Below, in pieces: positions 50,784 to 60,600 of a DNA stretch of 64,000 nucleotides (positions are counted from its first letter, which is position 1; each line of letters begins with the position of its first letter). Made by a program: the position numbers and the translations under genes. Below the pieces are notes generated by a model, which was given only the letters and a program-made list of their open reading frames with translations, had not been told where the DNA came from and did no database searches. Origin of the DNA: Pseudomonas sp. GD04091 (GTDB lineage Bacteria > Pseudomonadota > Gammaproteobacteria > Pseudomonadales > Pseudomonadaceae). The stretch lies in assembly GCF_029836165.1 (NCBI RefSeq), contig NZ_JAOEBG010000013.1:80908-144907 (forward strand), in the 5' to 3' direction.

Positions 50784-52118
50784 ATGAGCCAGACCTCTTC
50801 CCCCGAAAAAATCCACGACCTCATCGGCGTCGGCTTCGGCCCTTCCAACCTGGCCCTGGCCATCGCCCTGGAAGAGCTCGCCGAGACCAACGGCCACGCC
50901 CTTGACGCTCTGTTCATCGACAAGCAGACCGATTACCGCTGGCACGGCAACACCCTGGCCACCCAGAGCGAGCTGCAGATTTCCTTCCTCAAGGACCTGG
51001 TCTCACTGCGCAACCCCACCAGCCCCTACAGCTTCGTCAACTACCTGCACCAGAAGCAGCGCCTGGCCGACTTCATCAACCTGGGCACCTTCTACCCCTG
51101 CCGCCTGGAGTACAACGACTACCTGCGCTGGGCCGCCGACCACTTCGCCACCCAGGCGGTGTACGGCGAGGAAGTCCTGCGCATCGAGCCCGAACTGCGT
51201 GATGGCAAGGTCGATCACCTGCGCATCGTTTCCCGCGACCAGCAAGGCCGCGAAACCCAGCGCCGCGCCCGCTCGGTGGTGGTCGGCAGTGGCGGCACGC
51301 CGAAGATCCCCGAAGCCTTCCGCGCCTTCAGGAACGATCCGCGAGTGTTCCACCACTCCCAGTACCTGAGCGCCCTGCAACAGCTGCCATGCAACGACGG
51401 CAAGCCGATGCGCATTGCCGTGGTCGGCTCCGGACAGAGCGCCGCCGAGGCCTTCATCGACCTCAACGACAGCTACCCGTCGGTCAAGGTGGACATGATC
51501 CTGCGCGCCTCGGCCCTGAAGCCTGCGGACGACAGCCCGTTCGTCAACGAAATCTTCGCCCCCGAGTACACCGACCTGGTGTTCAACCAGCCCCACGCCG
51601 AGCGCGAGAAGCTGGTCAGCGAATACCACAACACCAATTACTCGGTAGTCGATGTCGACCTGATCGAACGCATCTACGGCATCCTCTATCGCCAGAAGGT
51701 CGCCCACCAGTACCGCCATGCCGTGCTGTGCCGCCGCACCATCGAAGAGGTGGTGGAAACCGCCGAAGGCATCGAGCTGACCCTGCGCGACCTGGCCACC
51801 GACGTGCGTCAGACCCACCGCTACGACGCAGTGATCCTCGCCACCGGCTACGAGCGCCGCTCGCACCGCGAGCTGCTGTCGCCGCTGCAGCAGCACTTGC
51901 AGGACTTCGAGGTGGACCGCGACTACCGCGCGCTGGCCAGCCCCGAATTCGGTGCCAACGTCTACCTGCAAGGTTTCTGCGAAGCCTCCCACGGCCTGAG
52001 CGACACCCTGCTGTCGGTCCTGCCGGCACGCGCGGCGGAGATCGGCCAGTCGCTCTACCAGCATCTGGGCAAGCAGGCCAGCAACGCGCCGGCCGCCCTG
52101 CGTCAGACCTGCGCCTGA
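50784..52118 (+). CDS. pvdA: L-ornithine N5-monooxygenase
   Basis: A 444-residue flavin monooxygenase that hydroxylates ornithine at the side-chain nitrogen, making the hydroxamate precursor for pyoverdine. FAD motif DLIGVGFGPSNLALAIALEE, NADPH motif IAVVGSGQSAAEAFIDLND and the substrate-binding ATGYERRSHRELLSPL are visible. The length matches the family. The gene has its own PvdS box and is followed by pvdE after 16 bases. Confidence 0.96.
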   Translation: MSQTSSPEKIHDLIGVGFGPSNLALAIALEELAETNGHALDALFIDKQTDYRWHGNTLATQSELQISFLKDLVSLRNPTSPYSFVNYLHQKQRLADFINLGTFYPCRLEYNDYLRWAADHFATQAVYGEEVLRIEPELRDGKVDHLRIVSRDQQGRETQRRARSVVVGSGGTPKIPEAFRAFRNDPRVFHHSQYLSALQQLPCNDGKPMRIAVVGSGQSAAEAFIDLNDSYPSVKVDMILRASALKPADDSPFVNEIFAPEYTDLVFNQPHAEREKLVSEYHNTNYSVVDVDLIERIYGILYRQKVAHQYRHAVLCRRTIEEVVETAEGIELTLRDLATDVRQTHRYDAVILATGYERRSHRELLSPLQQHLQDFEVDRDYRALASPEFGANVYLQGFCEASHGLSDTLLSVLPARAAEIGQSLYQHLGKQASNAPAALRQTCA

Positions 52119-52134
52119 GAACGGGAACCAACCG

Positions 52135-53784
52135 ATGAGCACTTCCAACCGCGGGGCCCTGCGTGAATTGCTGGCCCTGCTCAAGCCCTTCTGGCCGATC
52201 GTCACCCTGTCCATCTTCCTCGGCATGATCGGGGGCCTGAGCGTGACCACGCTGCTGGCCACCATCAACGGCGCGCTGCACGCCGAGGGCGACCTGGGGC
52301 ACAGCCTGATCCTCGGCTTTGCCGGTTTGTGCCTGCTGGCCCTGGTGAGCACGATCCTGTCGGATATCGGTACCAACTATGTCGGCCAGCACATCATCGC
52401 CCGGCTGCGCAAGACGCTGGGCGAGAAGGTGCTCGCCGCGCCCATCGAACAGATCGAGCGCTTTCGCAGTCACCGCCTGATCCCGGTGCTGACCCACGAC
52501 GTGGACACCATCAGCGACTTCGCCTTCGCCTTCGCCCCCCTGGCGATCTCGCTGACGGTGACCCTGGGCTGCCTCGGCTACCTGGCCATGCTGTCATGGT
52601 CGATGTTCCTGCTGATGCTGGCGGCCATCGCCATCGGCACGAGCGCCCAGTACCTGGCGCAATCGGTAGGCGTGCGTGGCTTCATGGCCGCCCGCGACGC
52701 CGAGGACGACCTGCAGCGCCAGTACAACGCGGTCGCCGGTGGCGCGAAGGAACTGCGCATCCACCGCCCCCGTCGCCACCGCATGTTCGTGCATGGCATC
52801 CAGGCCACCGCCGACTTCATCTGCAAGACCCAGATCCGCGCGATCAACACCTTCGTGATCGCCAAGACCTTCGGCTCCATGCTGTTCTTCGTGGTCATCG
52901 GCGTCGCGCTGCTGATGCACGGCGCCGGGCCAGGGCAGGACAAGGCGGTCATCAGCGGCTTCGTCCTGGTGCTGCTGTACATGAAAGGCCCGCTGGAGCA
53001 CCTGATCGGCACCCTGCCCATCGTCGGCCGCGCCGGCATCGCCTTCCAGCGCATCGCCGACCTTTCCCGGCAGTTCTCCTCCCCCGAGCCGCATCTGCTG
53101 CTGACCGACGCACCCGCCGCCTGCGCCACGGTGCGCAGCCTGGAGCTGGTCGACGTGAGCTATGCCTTCCCGCCGGTGGGCGATGCCGCGCCATTCCGAC
53201 TGGGGCCGGTCAACCTGCGGATCGACCAGGGCGAGATCGTCTTCATCGTCGGCGAAAACGGCTGCGGCAAGACCACGCTGATCAAGTTGCTGCTGGGGCT
53301 CTACGCACCGCAGCAGGGGCATATCGCGCTGGATGACAAGGTCATCGACGCCAGCGACAGGGACCAGTATCGCCAGCTGTTCACCACGATCTTCGCCGAC
53401 TACTACCTGTTCGACGACGTGATCCAGGGCGAACAGACCATCCCCGAGGACGCCAACCAGTATCTGGAGCGCCTGGAGATCTCGCACAAGGTGAGCATTC
53501 AGGACGGCAAGTTCACCACCACCGACCTGTCCACTGGGCAGCGCAAGCGCCTGGCGCTGGTCAATGCCTGGCTGGAGCAACGCCCGGTGCTGGTGTTCGA
53601 CGAGTGGGCGGCCGACCAGGACCCGACCTTCCGCCGGATCTTCTACACCGAGCTGCTGCCTGACCTCAAACGCCTGGGCAAGACCATCATCGTGATCTCC
53701 CACGACGATCGCTACTTCGATATCGCCGACCAGCTGGTGCGCATGGAAGCCGGTCGCGTGGTCACGCAGCACGTCCCGGCCTGA
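52135..53784 (+). CDS. pvdE: Pyoverdine precursor exporter PvdE (ABC half-transporter)
   Basis: A 549-residue fused exporter: N-terminal about 320 residues with six membrane spans (WPIVTLSIFLGMIGGLSVTT, LGYLAMLSWSMFLLML) and a C-terminal ATPase with Walker A VGENGCGKTTLIKLLLG, signature LSTGQRKRLALVNA and Walker B PVLVFDEWAADQD. It moves the acylated ferribactin precursor into the periplasm, where PvdN/M/O act. It is translationally close to pvdA. Confidence 0.95.
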   Translation: MSTSNRGALRELLALLKPFWPIVTLSIFLGMIGGLSVTTLLATINGALHAEGDLGHSLILGFAGLCLLALVSTILSDIGTNYVGQHIIARLRKTLGEKVLAAPIEQIERFRSHRLIPVLTHDVDTISDFAFAFAPLAISLTVTLGCLGYLAMLSWSMFLLMLAAIAIGTSAQYLAQSVGVRGFMAARDAEDDLQRQYNAVAGGAKELRIHRPRRHRMFVHGIQATADFICKTQIRAINTFVIAKTFGSMLFFVVIGVALLMHGAGPGQDKAVISGFVLVLLYMKGPLEHLIGTLPIVGRAGIAFQRIADLSRQFSSPEPHLLLTDAPAACATVRSLELVDVSYAFPPVGDAAPFRLGPVNLRIDQGEIVFIVGENGCGKTTLIKLLLGLYAPQQGHIALDDKVIDASDRDQYRQLFTTIFADYYLFDDVIQGEQTIPEDANQYLERLEISHKVSIQDGKFTTTDLSTGQRKRLALVNAWLEQRPVLVFDEWAADQDPTFRRIFYTELLPDLKRLGKTIIVISHDDRYFDIADQLVRMEAGRVVTQHVPA

Positions 53785-53809
53785 CCACTCCGTCGAGCGC
53801 GGCGCACGA

Positions 53810-53826
53810 CCCCGGCTTGGCCGGGG
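53810..53826 (+). terminator. Hairpin after pvdE
   Basis: CCCCGGC (53810-53816) pairs with GCCGGGG (53820-53826) over a three-base loop, 25 bases after the pvdE stop. There is no T-run, so intrinsic termination would be weak. Confidence 0.55.
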
Positions 53827-54029
53827 CACGGCGCCGCGACTCGCCCGCAAGGAAGCTGGAACAGTCGATGCCAGAGCATTACCCCCTTGGGGTTTCCATC
53901 AGATAAATCGCAAAAGACAGATAGTGAGTTCTGTTTTTTCCGGTTTTTTATCCGTGATGCGTCTAATTATCAGTTACTGGTTATTCCAAAAGAAAAACTG
54001 CCCGCTTCCTTCAGGAGTTCCTTTCACCC

Positions 54030-56456
54030 ATGCACCGCCCGAATCTGTCCCCGACCCCTCTGGCACGCGCCGTACGTCCATCGCAGTCGAACCGTACGGT
54101 ACTGCCGGGCGCCCTGCTCGCCCTGATGCTGCTGGGGAGCAGCGCAGCGCACGCCGAGCAGGTCTCCGTCAACATCGCCGCACAGCCACTGTCCAGCGCC
54201 CTGCAGCAACTGGGTCAGCAGACCCACATGCAGGTCCTCTACAGCCCCGAGCTGGTGCAAGGTCTGAAGTCCAGCCCGGTCTCCGGCTCGCTGTCGACCG
54301 ACGAGGTGCTGCAACGCATGCTCCAAGGCAGCGGCCTGTCATACCGCGTGGATGGCCACACCATCCTGCTGATGCCGCCACCGAGTGCCGGCGAGGCCGC
54401 GCTGGAACTGAGCCCGACGTCGATTTCCGGCATGGCGCCGGGCTCGGTGACCGAGGGCACCGGCCTGTACACCACCTACATGTCCAGTAGTTCGACGCGC
54501 CTGAACCTGACCCAGAAGGAAACCCCGCAATCGGTCACCGTGGTCACCCGCCAGCGCCTGGACGACCAGAAGCTGACCAATCTGACCGAGGTGCTCGAGG
54601 CCACCCCGGGCATCACCGTGCTGCGCACCGGCATCGGCGCCGAGAACGACACCTACTGGTCGCGTGGTTTCCAGATCAACAACTTCGAGATCGACGGCGT
54701 TCCCACCTCCCCTCGCCTGGACAACACCACCCAGAGCACGGCGATGTACGACCGTGTCGAGATCGTGCGTGGCGCCACCGGTCTGATCAGCGGCACCGGC
54801 ACCCCGTCGGCGACCATCAACATGATCCGCAAGCGCCCGACTTCGACCTTCCAGGGCAGCGTGACCGCCGAAGCCGGCAGCTGGGACCGCTACGGCACCG
54901 GATTCGACGTCTCCGGCCCACTCACCGACAGCGGCAATGTCCGCGGTCGCCTGGTGGTCGACTACAAGACGCAGAACTCCTTCGTCGATCGTCTCGAGCA
55001 GGACACGCAGCTGATCTACGGCATCTCCGAATTCGATCTCAGCGAAGCGACCATGCTGACCGTCGGTTTCAGCTACCTCAAGACCCAGGTCGACGACCCG
55101 CTGCGCACCGGCTTCCAGGTCCGCTATGCCGACGGCAGCAAGACCGACTTCAGCCGCTCGAAGAACAGCTCGCCGACCTGGTCGTACAACGACCGCAAGC
55201 AGACCAACGTCTTCACCTCCCTCGAGCATCAGTTCGACAACGGCTGGAGCGGCAAGGTCGAGCTCAGCCACAGCGTCATGGACTTCGACGAGCTGATCAA
55301 CTACATGAACGGCGAGATCAGTTCGGCGGACGGCTCCGGCGCCTACATGTACCCCAACCGCTGGTCGGGCAAGCCTCGCCAGAACAACCTGGATGCCTAC
55401 CTGACCGGCCCGTTCACCCTGTTCGGTCGCGAGCATGAGCTGATCACCGGCGTCACCCTGTCACGCTACACCGAGAACACCCCGGATCACGGTGGCTGGT
55501 TCGGTCCCTGGACCGGCTACGACGGCACCATCGACAACGTCTGGGACTGGAAGGGCCAAGGGCCGCGCCCCGACACCACCACCGTCGGCAAGACCTACAT
55601 CCAGGAAAACCAGTACGCCGCCTACATGACCGGCCGCTTCCACGTGACCGACGACCTCGCCGTCATCCTCGGTGGTCGCGTCACCGACTGGCGGCGCACC
55701 AGCGACTACGAGAACTGGAACGACCCGACGCTCGACAACAAGAGCGACGAGAACCGCCACGGTGTGTTCCTGCCCTATGCCGGCGTGGTCTACGACCTCA
55801 ACGACACCTGGTCGGTCTACGGCAGCTACACCAAGATCTTCAACCCGCAGCCCTATGGCGTCCACGATGCCAACTTCAAGGCCCTTGACCCACAGGAAGG
55901 CACCGGCTACGAGCTGGGCGTGAAAGGCAGCTTCAACGACGACAAGCTCAACGCCAGCCTGGCGCTGTTCCGTATCGAGCAGGACAACCTGGCCGTCTAC
56001 GAGCGCGCGCCGGACATCTACCGCGCCGAGCAAGGCACCACCACCAAGGGCGTGGAACTGGAGCTCAACGGCGAGCTGGCCGAAGGCTGGCAGGCGTTCG
56101 CCGGCTACGCCTATAGCGTCAGCACCGACTCCGACGACAACCGCATCGTCACCAACACACCGCGCCACAGCGCCAAGACCTTCACCACCTACCGCCTGCC
56201 CAACATCCTGGACAACAAGCTGACCATCGGCGGTGGCGTGAACTGGCAGAGCAAGACCGGCCAGAACCTGCACACCTTCACCCAGGGCAGCTATGCCGTG
56301 ACCAACCTCATGGCACGCTACGACATCACCCAGAACCTGAGCGCATCGCTCAACCTCAACAACGTCTTCGACCGCAAGTACTTCTCCTACGTCGACAGCT
56401 GGGGCGTGTACGGCGCACCCCGCAACTTCATGACCAGCGTGCAGTACAAGTTCTGA
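54030..56456 (+). CDS. fpvA: TonB-dependent ferripyoverdine receptor with STN domain
   Basis: An 808-residue outer-membrane receptor. The signal peptide ends SSAAHA. Next is an STN signalling domain (SVNIAAQPLSSALQQLGQQT, then LSYRVDGHTILLMPPP, residues about 47-125), then the plug (TPQSVTVVTRQRLDDQKLTN), and a 22-strand-type barrel ending in terminal Phe (NFMTSVQYKF). The STN domain normally contacts an anti-sigma factor (FpvR), but no fpvR or fpvI is in the window. I saw no clean PvdS box upstream. Confidence 0.94.
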   Translation: MHRPNLSPTPLARAVRPSQSNRTVLPGALLALMLLGSSAAHAEQVSVNIAAQPLSSALQQLGQQTHMQVLYSPELVQGLKSSPVSGSLSTDEVLQRMLQGSGLSYRVDGHTILLMPPPSAGEAALELSPTSISGMAPGSVTEGTGLYTTYMSSSSTRLNLTQKETPQSVTVVTRQRLDDQKLTNLTEVLEATPGITVLRTGIGAENDTYWSRGFQINNFEIDGVPTSPRLDNTTQSTAMYDRVEIVRGATGLISGTGTPSATINMIRKRPTSTFQGSVTAEAGSWDRYGTGFDVSGPLTDSGNVRGRLVVDYKTQNSFVDRLEQDTQLIYGISEFDLSEATMLTVGFSYLKTQVDDPLRTGFQVRYADGSKTDFSRSKNSSPTWSYNDRKQTNVFTSLEHQFDNGWSGKVELSHSVMDFDELINYMNGEISSADGSGAYMYPNRWSGKPRQNNLDAYLTGPFTLFGREHELITGVTLSRYTENTPDHGGWFGPWTGYDGTIDNVWDWKGQGPRPDTTTVGKTYIQENQYAAYMTGRFHVTDDLAVILGGRVTDWRRTSDYENWNDPTLDNKSDENRHGVFLPYAGVVYDLNDTWSVYGSYTKIFNPQPYGVHDANFKALDPQEGTGYELGVKGSFNDDKLNASLALFRIEQDNLAVYERAPDIYRAEQGTTTKGVELELNGELAEGWQAFAGYAYSVSTDSDDNRIVTNTPRHSAKTFTTYRLPNILDNKLTIGGGVNWQSKTGQNLHTFTQGSYAVTNLMARYDITQNLSASLNLNNVFDRKYFSYVDSWGVYGAPRNFMTSVQYKF

Positions 56457-56462
56457 CCGCAA

Positions 56463-56495
56463 CCACGACCTGGGGCGCAAGGCCCTGGGTCGTGG
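56463..56495 (+). terminator. Hairpin after fpvA
   Basis: CCACGACC (56463-56470) pairs with GGTCGTGG (56488-56495), with an inner GGGGC/GGCCC extension. There is little T-tail, so it may be only a partial terminator. Confidence 0.6.
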
Positions 56496-56515
56496 CGAAC
56501 GGATTGAGCGTCTTG

Positions 56516-56540
56516 TCACAGCGGGCTTGCCCGCGAAGCA
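56516..56540. repeat. REP-like element
   Basis: CACAGCGGGCTTGCCCGCGA followed by AGCAG is a single copy of the genome's REP core, between fpvA and the convergent hydrolase gene. Confidence 0.75.
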
Positions 56541-56563
56541 GGCGCCCCGGGTACAACGCAAAA

Positions 56564-56580
56564 GGGCCGCATAGCGGCCC
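56564..56580 (-). terminator. Terminator of the alpha/beta hydrolase
   Basis: GGGCCGC (56564-56570) pairs with GCGGCCC (56574-56580). On the minus strand this is followed by TTTT. It lies about 20 bases after the hydrolase stop. Confidence 0.85.
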
Positions 56581-56600
56581 TCGGTTTCCGGTGCGAAACC

Positions 56601-57554
56601 TCAGTACAAGGCGTCGCGCAACACCTGCGCCAACCTCGCATACACCGTATCGATCTCGGCCGTGACCAGGCGCATGCGCAGGAAGTCGTGCACCAGCCCC
56701 TCGAACACTTCACTGCTCACCGTCACCCCCTGCTCGCGCAGGTGACGCGCGTAGGCCTGCCCTTCATCTAGCAGTGGGTCGAAGCCTGCCAGGCCGATGT
56801 ATGCCGGCGCCACGCCCTGCAGGCCAGAGGCCAGCAGCGGCGAGAAACGCCAGTCCGAACGGTCCTCGGCCTGGCGCGCATAGTGATCGTAGAACCATTC
56901 CAGGGTGGCGCTCTCCAGCAGGTAGCCTTCGGCGAACAACGTACGCGACTCCCAGGTTTTCGAGGCGTCGGTCACCGGATAGCACAGCAATTGCAGACGT
57001 GGCTGGATCGGCCCGCCGGCCCGCGCTGCGTCGATCGCCAGCACGCTGGCCAGGGTCGCGCCGACACTGTCGCCGCCCAGGGCCACCCGGCTGGCATCCA
57101 GCCCCCACTCGCGCGCATTGACCGCCAGCCACGCCAAGGCATCGGCGCAGTCGTCCAGCGCCACCGGAAAGCGCTGCTCCGGGGCACGCCGGTAATCGAC
57201 GGTCAGCACCGCGCAGGGGGTGCGTGCGCAGAACTCGCGACAGACACCATCGTGCGAGGCGATGCTGCCCACCACGAACCCGCCGCCATGCAGGTACAGC
57301 AGCACCGGTAACGGCTGCTCGGCCGGCATGGATGGCCGGTACAGGCGCAACGCCAGGGTGGCGCCATCACGGGCCTGGCAACGCAGGTCCTCGCTGTGGA
57401 CCTGCGGCGCCCCCCAGCGCATGCGCACGGAGGCCTGCTCGAAGGCATCGCGGGCCTGGGTGGGGGTCGACTGGTGGAAGGCCATGGACTGGCCGTCGCC
57501 AGGGCTGGCTTCGACCAGGTCGAGGAATTCGGCAATTTCAGGATTCAGTGGCAT
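56601..57554 (-). CDS. HSL-family alpha/beta hydrolase
   Basis: A 317-residue esterase-like enzyme: oxyanion motif LYLHGGGFVVGS, nucleophile Ser in LGGDSVGATLAS, Asp in GLAGFDPLLDEG and His in EGLVHDFLRM. The nucleophile elbow GDSVG replaces the usual GDSAG. There is no signal peptide. It starts 55 bases after the NRPS stop, same strand, and probably belongs to that transcript. It might edit or release peptide intermediates, but nothing in the sequence proves this. Confidence 0.85.
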   Translation of the reverse strand: MPLNPEIAEFLDLVEASPGDGQSMAFHQSTPTQARDAFEQASVRMRWGAPQVHSEDLRCQARDGATLALRLYRPSMPAEQPLPVLLYLHGGGFVVGSIASHDGVCREFCARTPCAVLTVDYRRAPEQRFPVALDDCADALAWLAVNAREWGLDASRVALGGDSVGATLASVLAIDAARAGGPIQPRLQLLCYPVTDASKTWESRTLFAEGYLLESATLEWFYDHYARQAEDRSDWRFSPLLASGLQGVAPAYIGLAGFDPLLDEGQAYARHLREQGVTVSSEVFEGLVHDFLRMRLVTAEIDTVYARLAQVLRDALY

Positions 57555-57609
57555 GACTCGGTTCCTGAGCCGGACGCACCCGCGTCCGGCCTGTCAGAAG
57601 AAAGGAAAT

Positions 57610-60600
57610 TCAATCGGCCTGGACCTGCAGGCAATGCTCGATCAACAGCACCAGTTCGGCCTGGAACTGATCCATGAAGGCGGTGATGGTGCCCTGGCGG
57701 AAGCGTCGGTTGCTGTAGATGCAGCGGAACGACAGCTTGCCGTCGAACACTTGGCCGACCACTTCGAGCCAGTTGGCCAGGCTCGCCTGCTGCGAGAAGC
57801 TGTCGCCGACACTCTCCGGCGCGGGCAGGAACAGCGCCTGCTCGGCGTCGAAGCTCTGGTCGAGCTGCCCCAGGTAGTTGAAGGTGACCTGCGCCTGGGG
57901 CAGGTCGGCCAGGCGCGCGCGCACCCACGGCTCGTCCATGTGACGCAGCACACCGTAGCCGATGCCCTTGTCCGGCACCTGGGCCAACTGCTCGCGGATC
58001 GCCACGATCGACGCCCCGGGCGCGGATACCGGGCTCAGGCGCACCGGATACATGCTGGTGAACCAGCCCAGGGTGCGGCTCAGGTCCAACGACTCGAACA
58101 GGTCCTCGCGGCCATGACCCTCCAGCAGCACCAGGGCCGACGAACTGTCGTCCCACTGGCACAGGGCCCGGCTCAGAGCGGTCAGCAGCAGGTCGTTGAT
58201 CTGCGTCTGGTAGGCCGCGGGGGCCTCCTTGAGCAGCTGTGCGGTCCGCTGCGCATCCAGGCTGAACGCGGCCTCTTCACGGTGGCACATGAGGTTGGCG
58301 CCGCGCGGGTTGTCGCAACGCAGCGGCCCGTCCTGCCGGTCAAGCTGCGCCACCCAGTAGTCGAGCTCGCGCTCGCGCAGGGTCGCGGCATGGCCGGCCA
58401 GGCCAGCGGCCCATTCGCCGAAGCTGCTGGTACGCACCGGCAGCTGCGGCTCCCGTTCGGCGAGGAAGGCCTGGTACGCCTCCTGCAGATCCTGCAGCAG
58501 CACCCGCCAGGACACACCGTCGATCACCAGGTGGTGGATCACCAGCAACAGACGCACCTGGCCATTGCCCAGGGTCGCCAGCAATCCGCGCATCAGTGGC
58601 CCCTGGGCCAGGTCCAGGCTGCGTTGCAGCTGATTGGCCAGTTCCTCCAGCGCGTCCTCGTCAGCCACATCGCGCACCCACAGCAGCGGGTCGTCGCCCA
58701 GGCGCTGCAAGCACTCCTGCAACGGCTGGTAGCGCTGGATCCAGCGCCCCTGCTCCTGGGTGAAGCGCAGGCGCAAGGCATCGTGCTGGCCGAGCATGCA
58801 GGTCAGCGTGCGCTCCAGCGCGCGCGCATCCAGGGCCTGGTTGGCACGCAGGATCAACGCCTGGTTGAAGTGCTCCGGGGCATGGGTCTGCGCGGTGAAG
58901 AACCATTCCTGGATCGGGATCAGCGGGAAGGCGCCTTCCACCACCACGGCCTGCTGCTCGCCGCTGACCCGTGAAACGCCCTGCTGGTCGAACAGGTTGG
59001 CGATGGTCTGGCAGCGCATCAGGTCGCGCAGCTTGAGTTCCAGTTTCAACTGCGCGTGGTTGCGCACCCGCGAGATCACCTGCAGGCTGAGGATCGAGTC
59101 GCCACCCAGCTCGAAGAAGTTGTCGGCGATCCCCACCTGCTCGACCTGCAGCACCTCGGCCCAGATCTGCGCCATCCATTGCTCCTCCTCGCTGCGCGGG
59201 GGGACATGGCTGGCCAGGTCGAAGGTGGGCTCCGGCAGGGCCTTGCGGTCGAGCTTGCCATTGGGCGAGACCGGCAGGCGCTCCAGGCAGATCACCTGCA
59301 CAGGCACCATGTAGGCCGGCAGCGTCTCGGCCAGGGCAGCCTTGAGCTGATCGCCGCGCACTTCAGCGGCGGCGGCGACATAGCCGACCAGTTGCTTGCC
59401 GGAAACGCCGTCACGGGCGATCACCACGGCATCGCCGACACCTGGCTGCTGGCGCAGGCAGGCTTCGATCTCGCCCAGCTCGATACGGAAACCACGCACT
59501 TTCACCTGGTGGTCGAGGCGACCGACGTAGTCCAGTATCCCGCTGTCGCGCAGCCGGACCAGGTCGCCGGAACGGTAGAAGCGTGCGCCGGGCTCACCGA
59601 ACGGGTCCGGCACGAAACGCTCGGCGGTGATCGACGGCCGCTGGTGATAACCACGGGCCACCCCCTCGCCGCCGATGAACAGCTGCCCGGCGAAACCGAC
59701 CGGCAACGGATTGAGGTCATCGTCCAGCACACGCAGCGAACGCCGGCCCACGACCCGGCCGATGGGCGCGTAGGCCGCGCCGCAGGGTTCCTCGGCCGAG
59801 GCCTTCCACAGCATCGGCGTGACCACTGTCTCGGTCGGGCCATAGCCATTGGTGATGTAGCGCGGCCGCAGCACCTCGCGCACCTCGGCCAAGGTCTGTT
59901 CCGGCACCGCGTCGCCGCCCAGGCAATAGATGCGCACAGCGGGCGGCTCGATACCGCTGCGCTGCACGTACTCAGCCACCTGCTTGAGGTAGGCGGGCGG
60001 GAAGCAGGCGATGTCGACCCGACCCCGGCTCAGCGCCTCGCAGGTCTGCTGGGGTGTCCACAGTTCGTTGTCGCGCAGAATCAGCGTACCGCCCACCGAC
60101 AGCGTGGTCAGCCAGCGCTCATGAGCGCCGTCGAAGGCGAACGACATGAAGTGCAGCTCACGGGTGCCGGCCTCCATCTCGTAGAGCTCGGCGATGGCCT
60201 GGCAATGCATGCTCAAAGGGCCATGGCTGACCGCCACGCCCTTGGGCACGCCGGTCGAACCGGAGGTGTAGATCAGGTAGGCCAGGCTGTGCTCGCTCGG
60301 CACCGGGAACACGCTGGCCGGCGTACAGGCTTCGCTCGCCAGGGTTGCCGGATCGAGCGGTTCCAGGCCCTCGGGCAGGGCCAGGCGCTGGCTCAGGTCG
60401 GCACGCCCGATCAGTTGGCGCATGCCGGAATCCTGGATCATGAAGGCCAGGCGCTCGACGGGGTAGTCCAGGTCCAGCGGCACATAGGCCGCGCCGCTCT
60501 TGAACACCGCCAGCAGGGCCACCAGCATGTCCACCGAGCGCTCCAGGGCCACGCCCACCAGCACTTCCGGGCCGGCACCACGGGCGAGCAGTTGCCGCGC

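Noticed and set aside
53901..53924. TAAAT upstream of fpvA as a PvdS box
   Set aside because: Sixteen bases after TAAAT the sequence is TGA, not CGT, so the -10 element of the box is missing.
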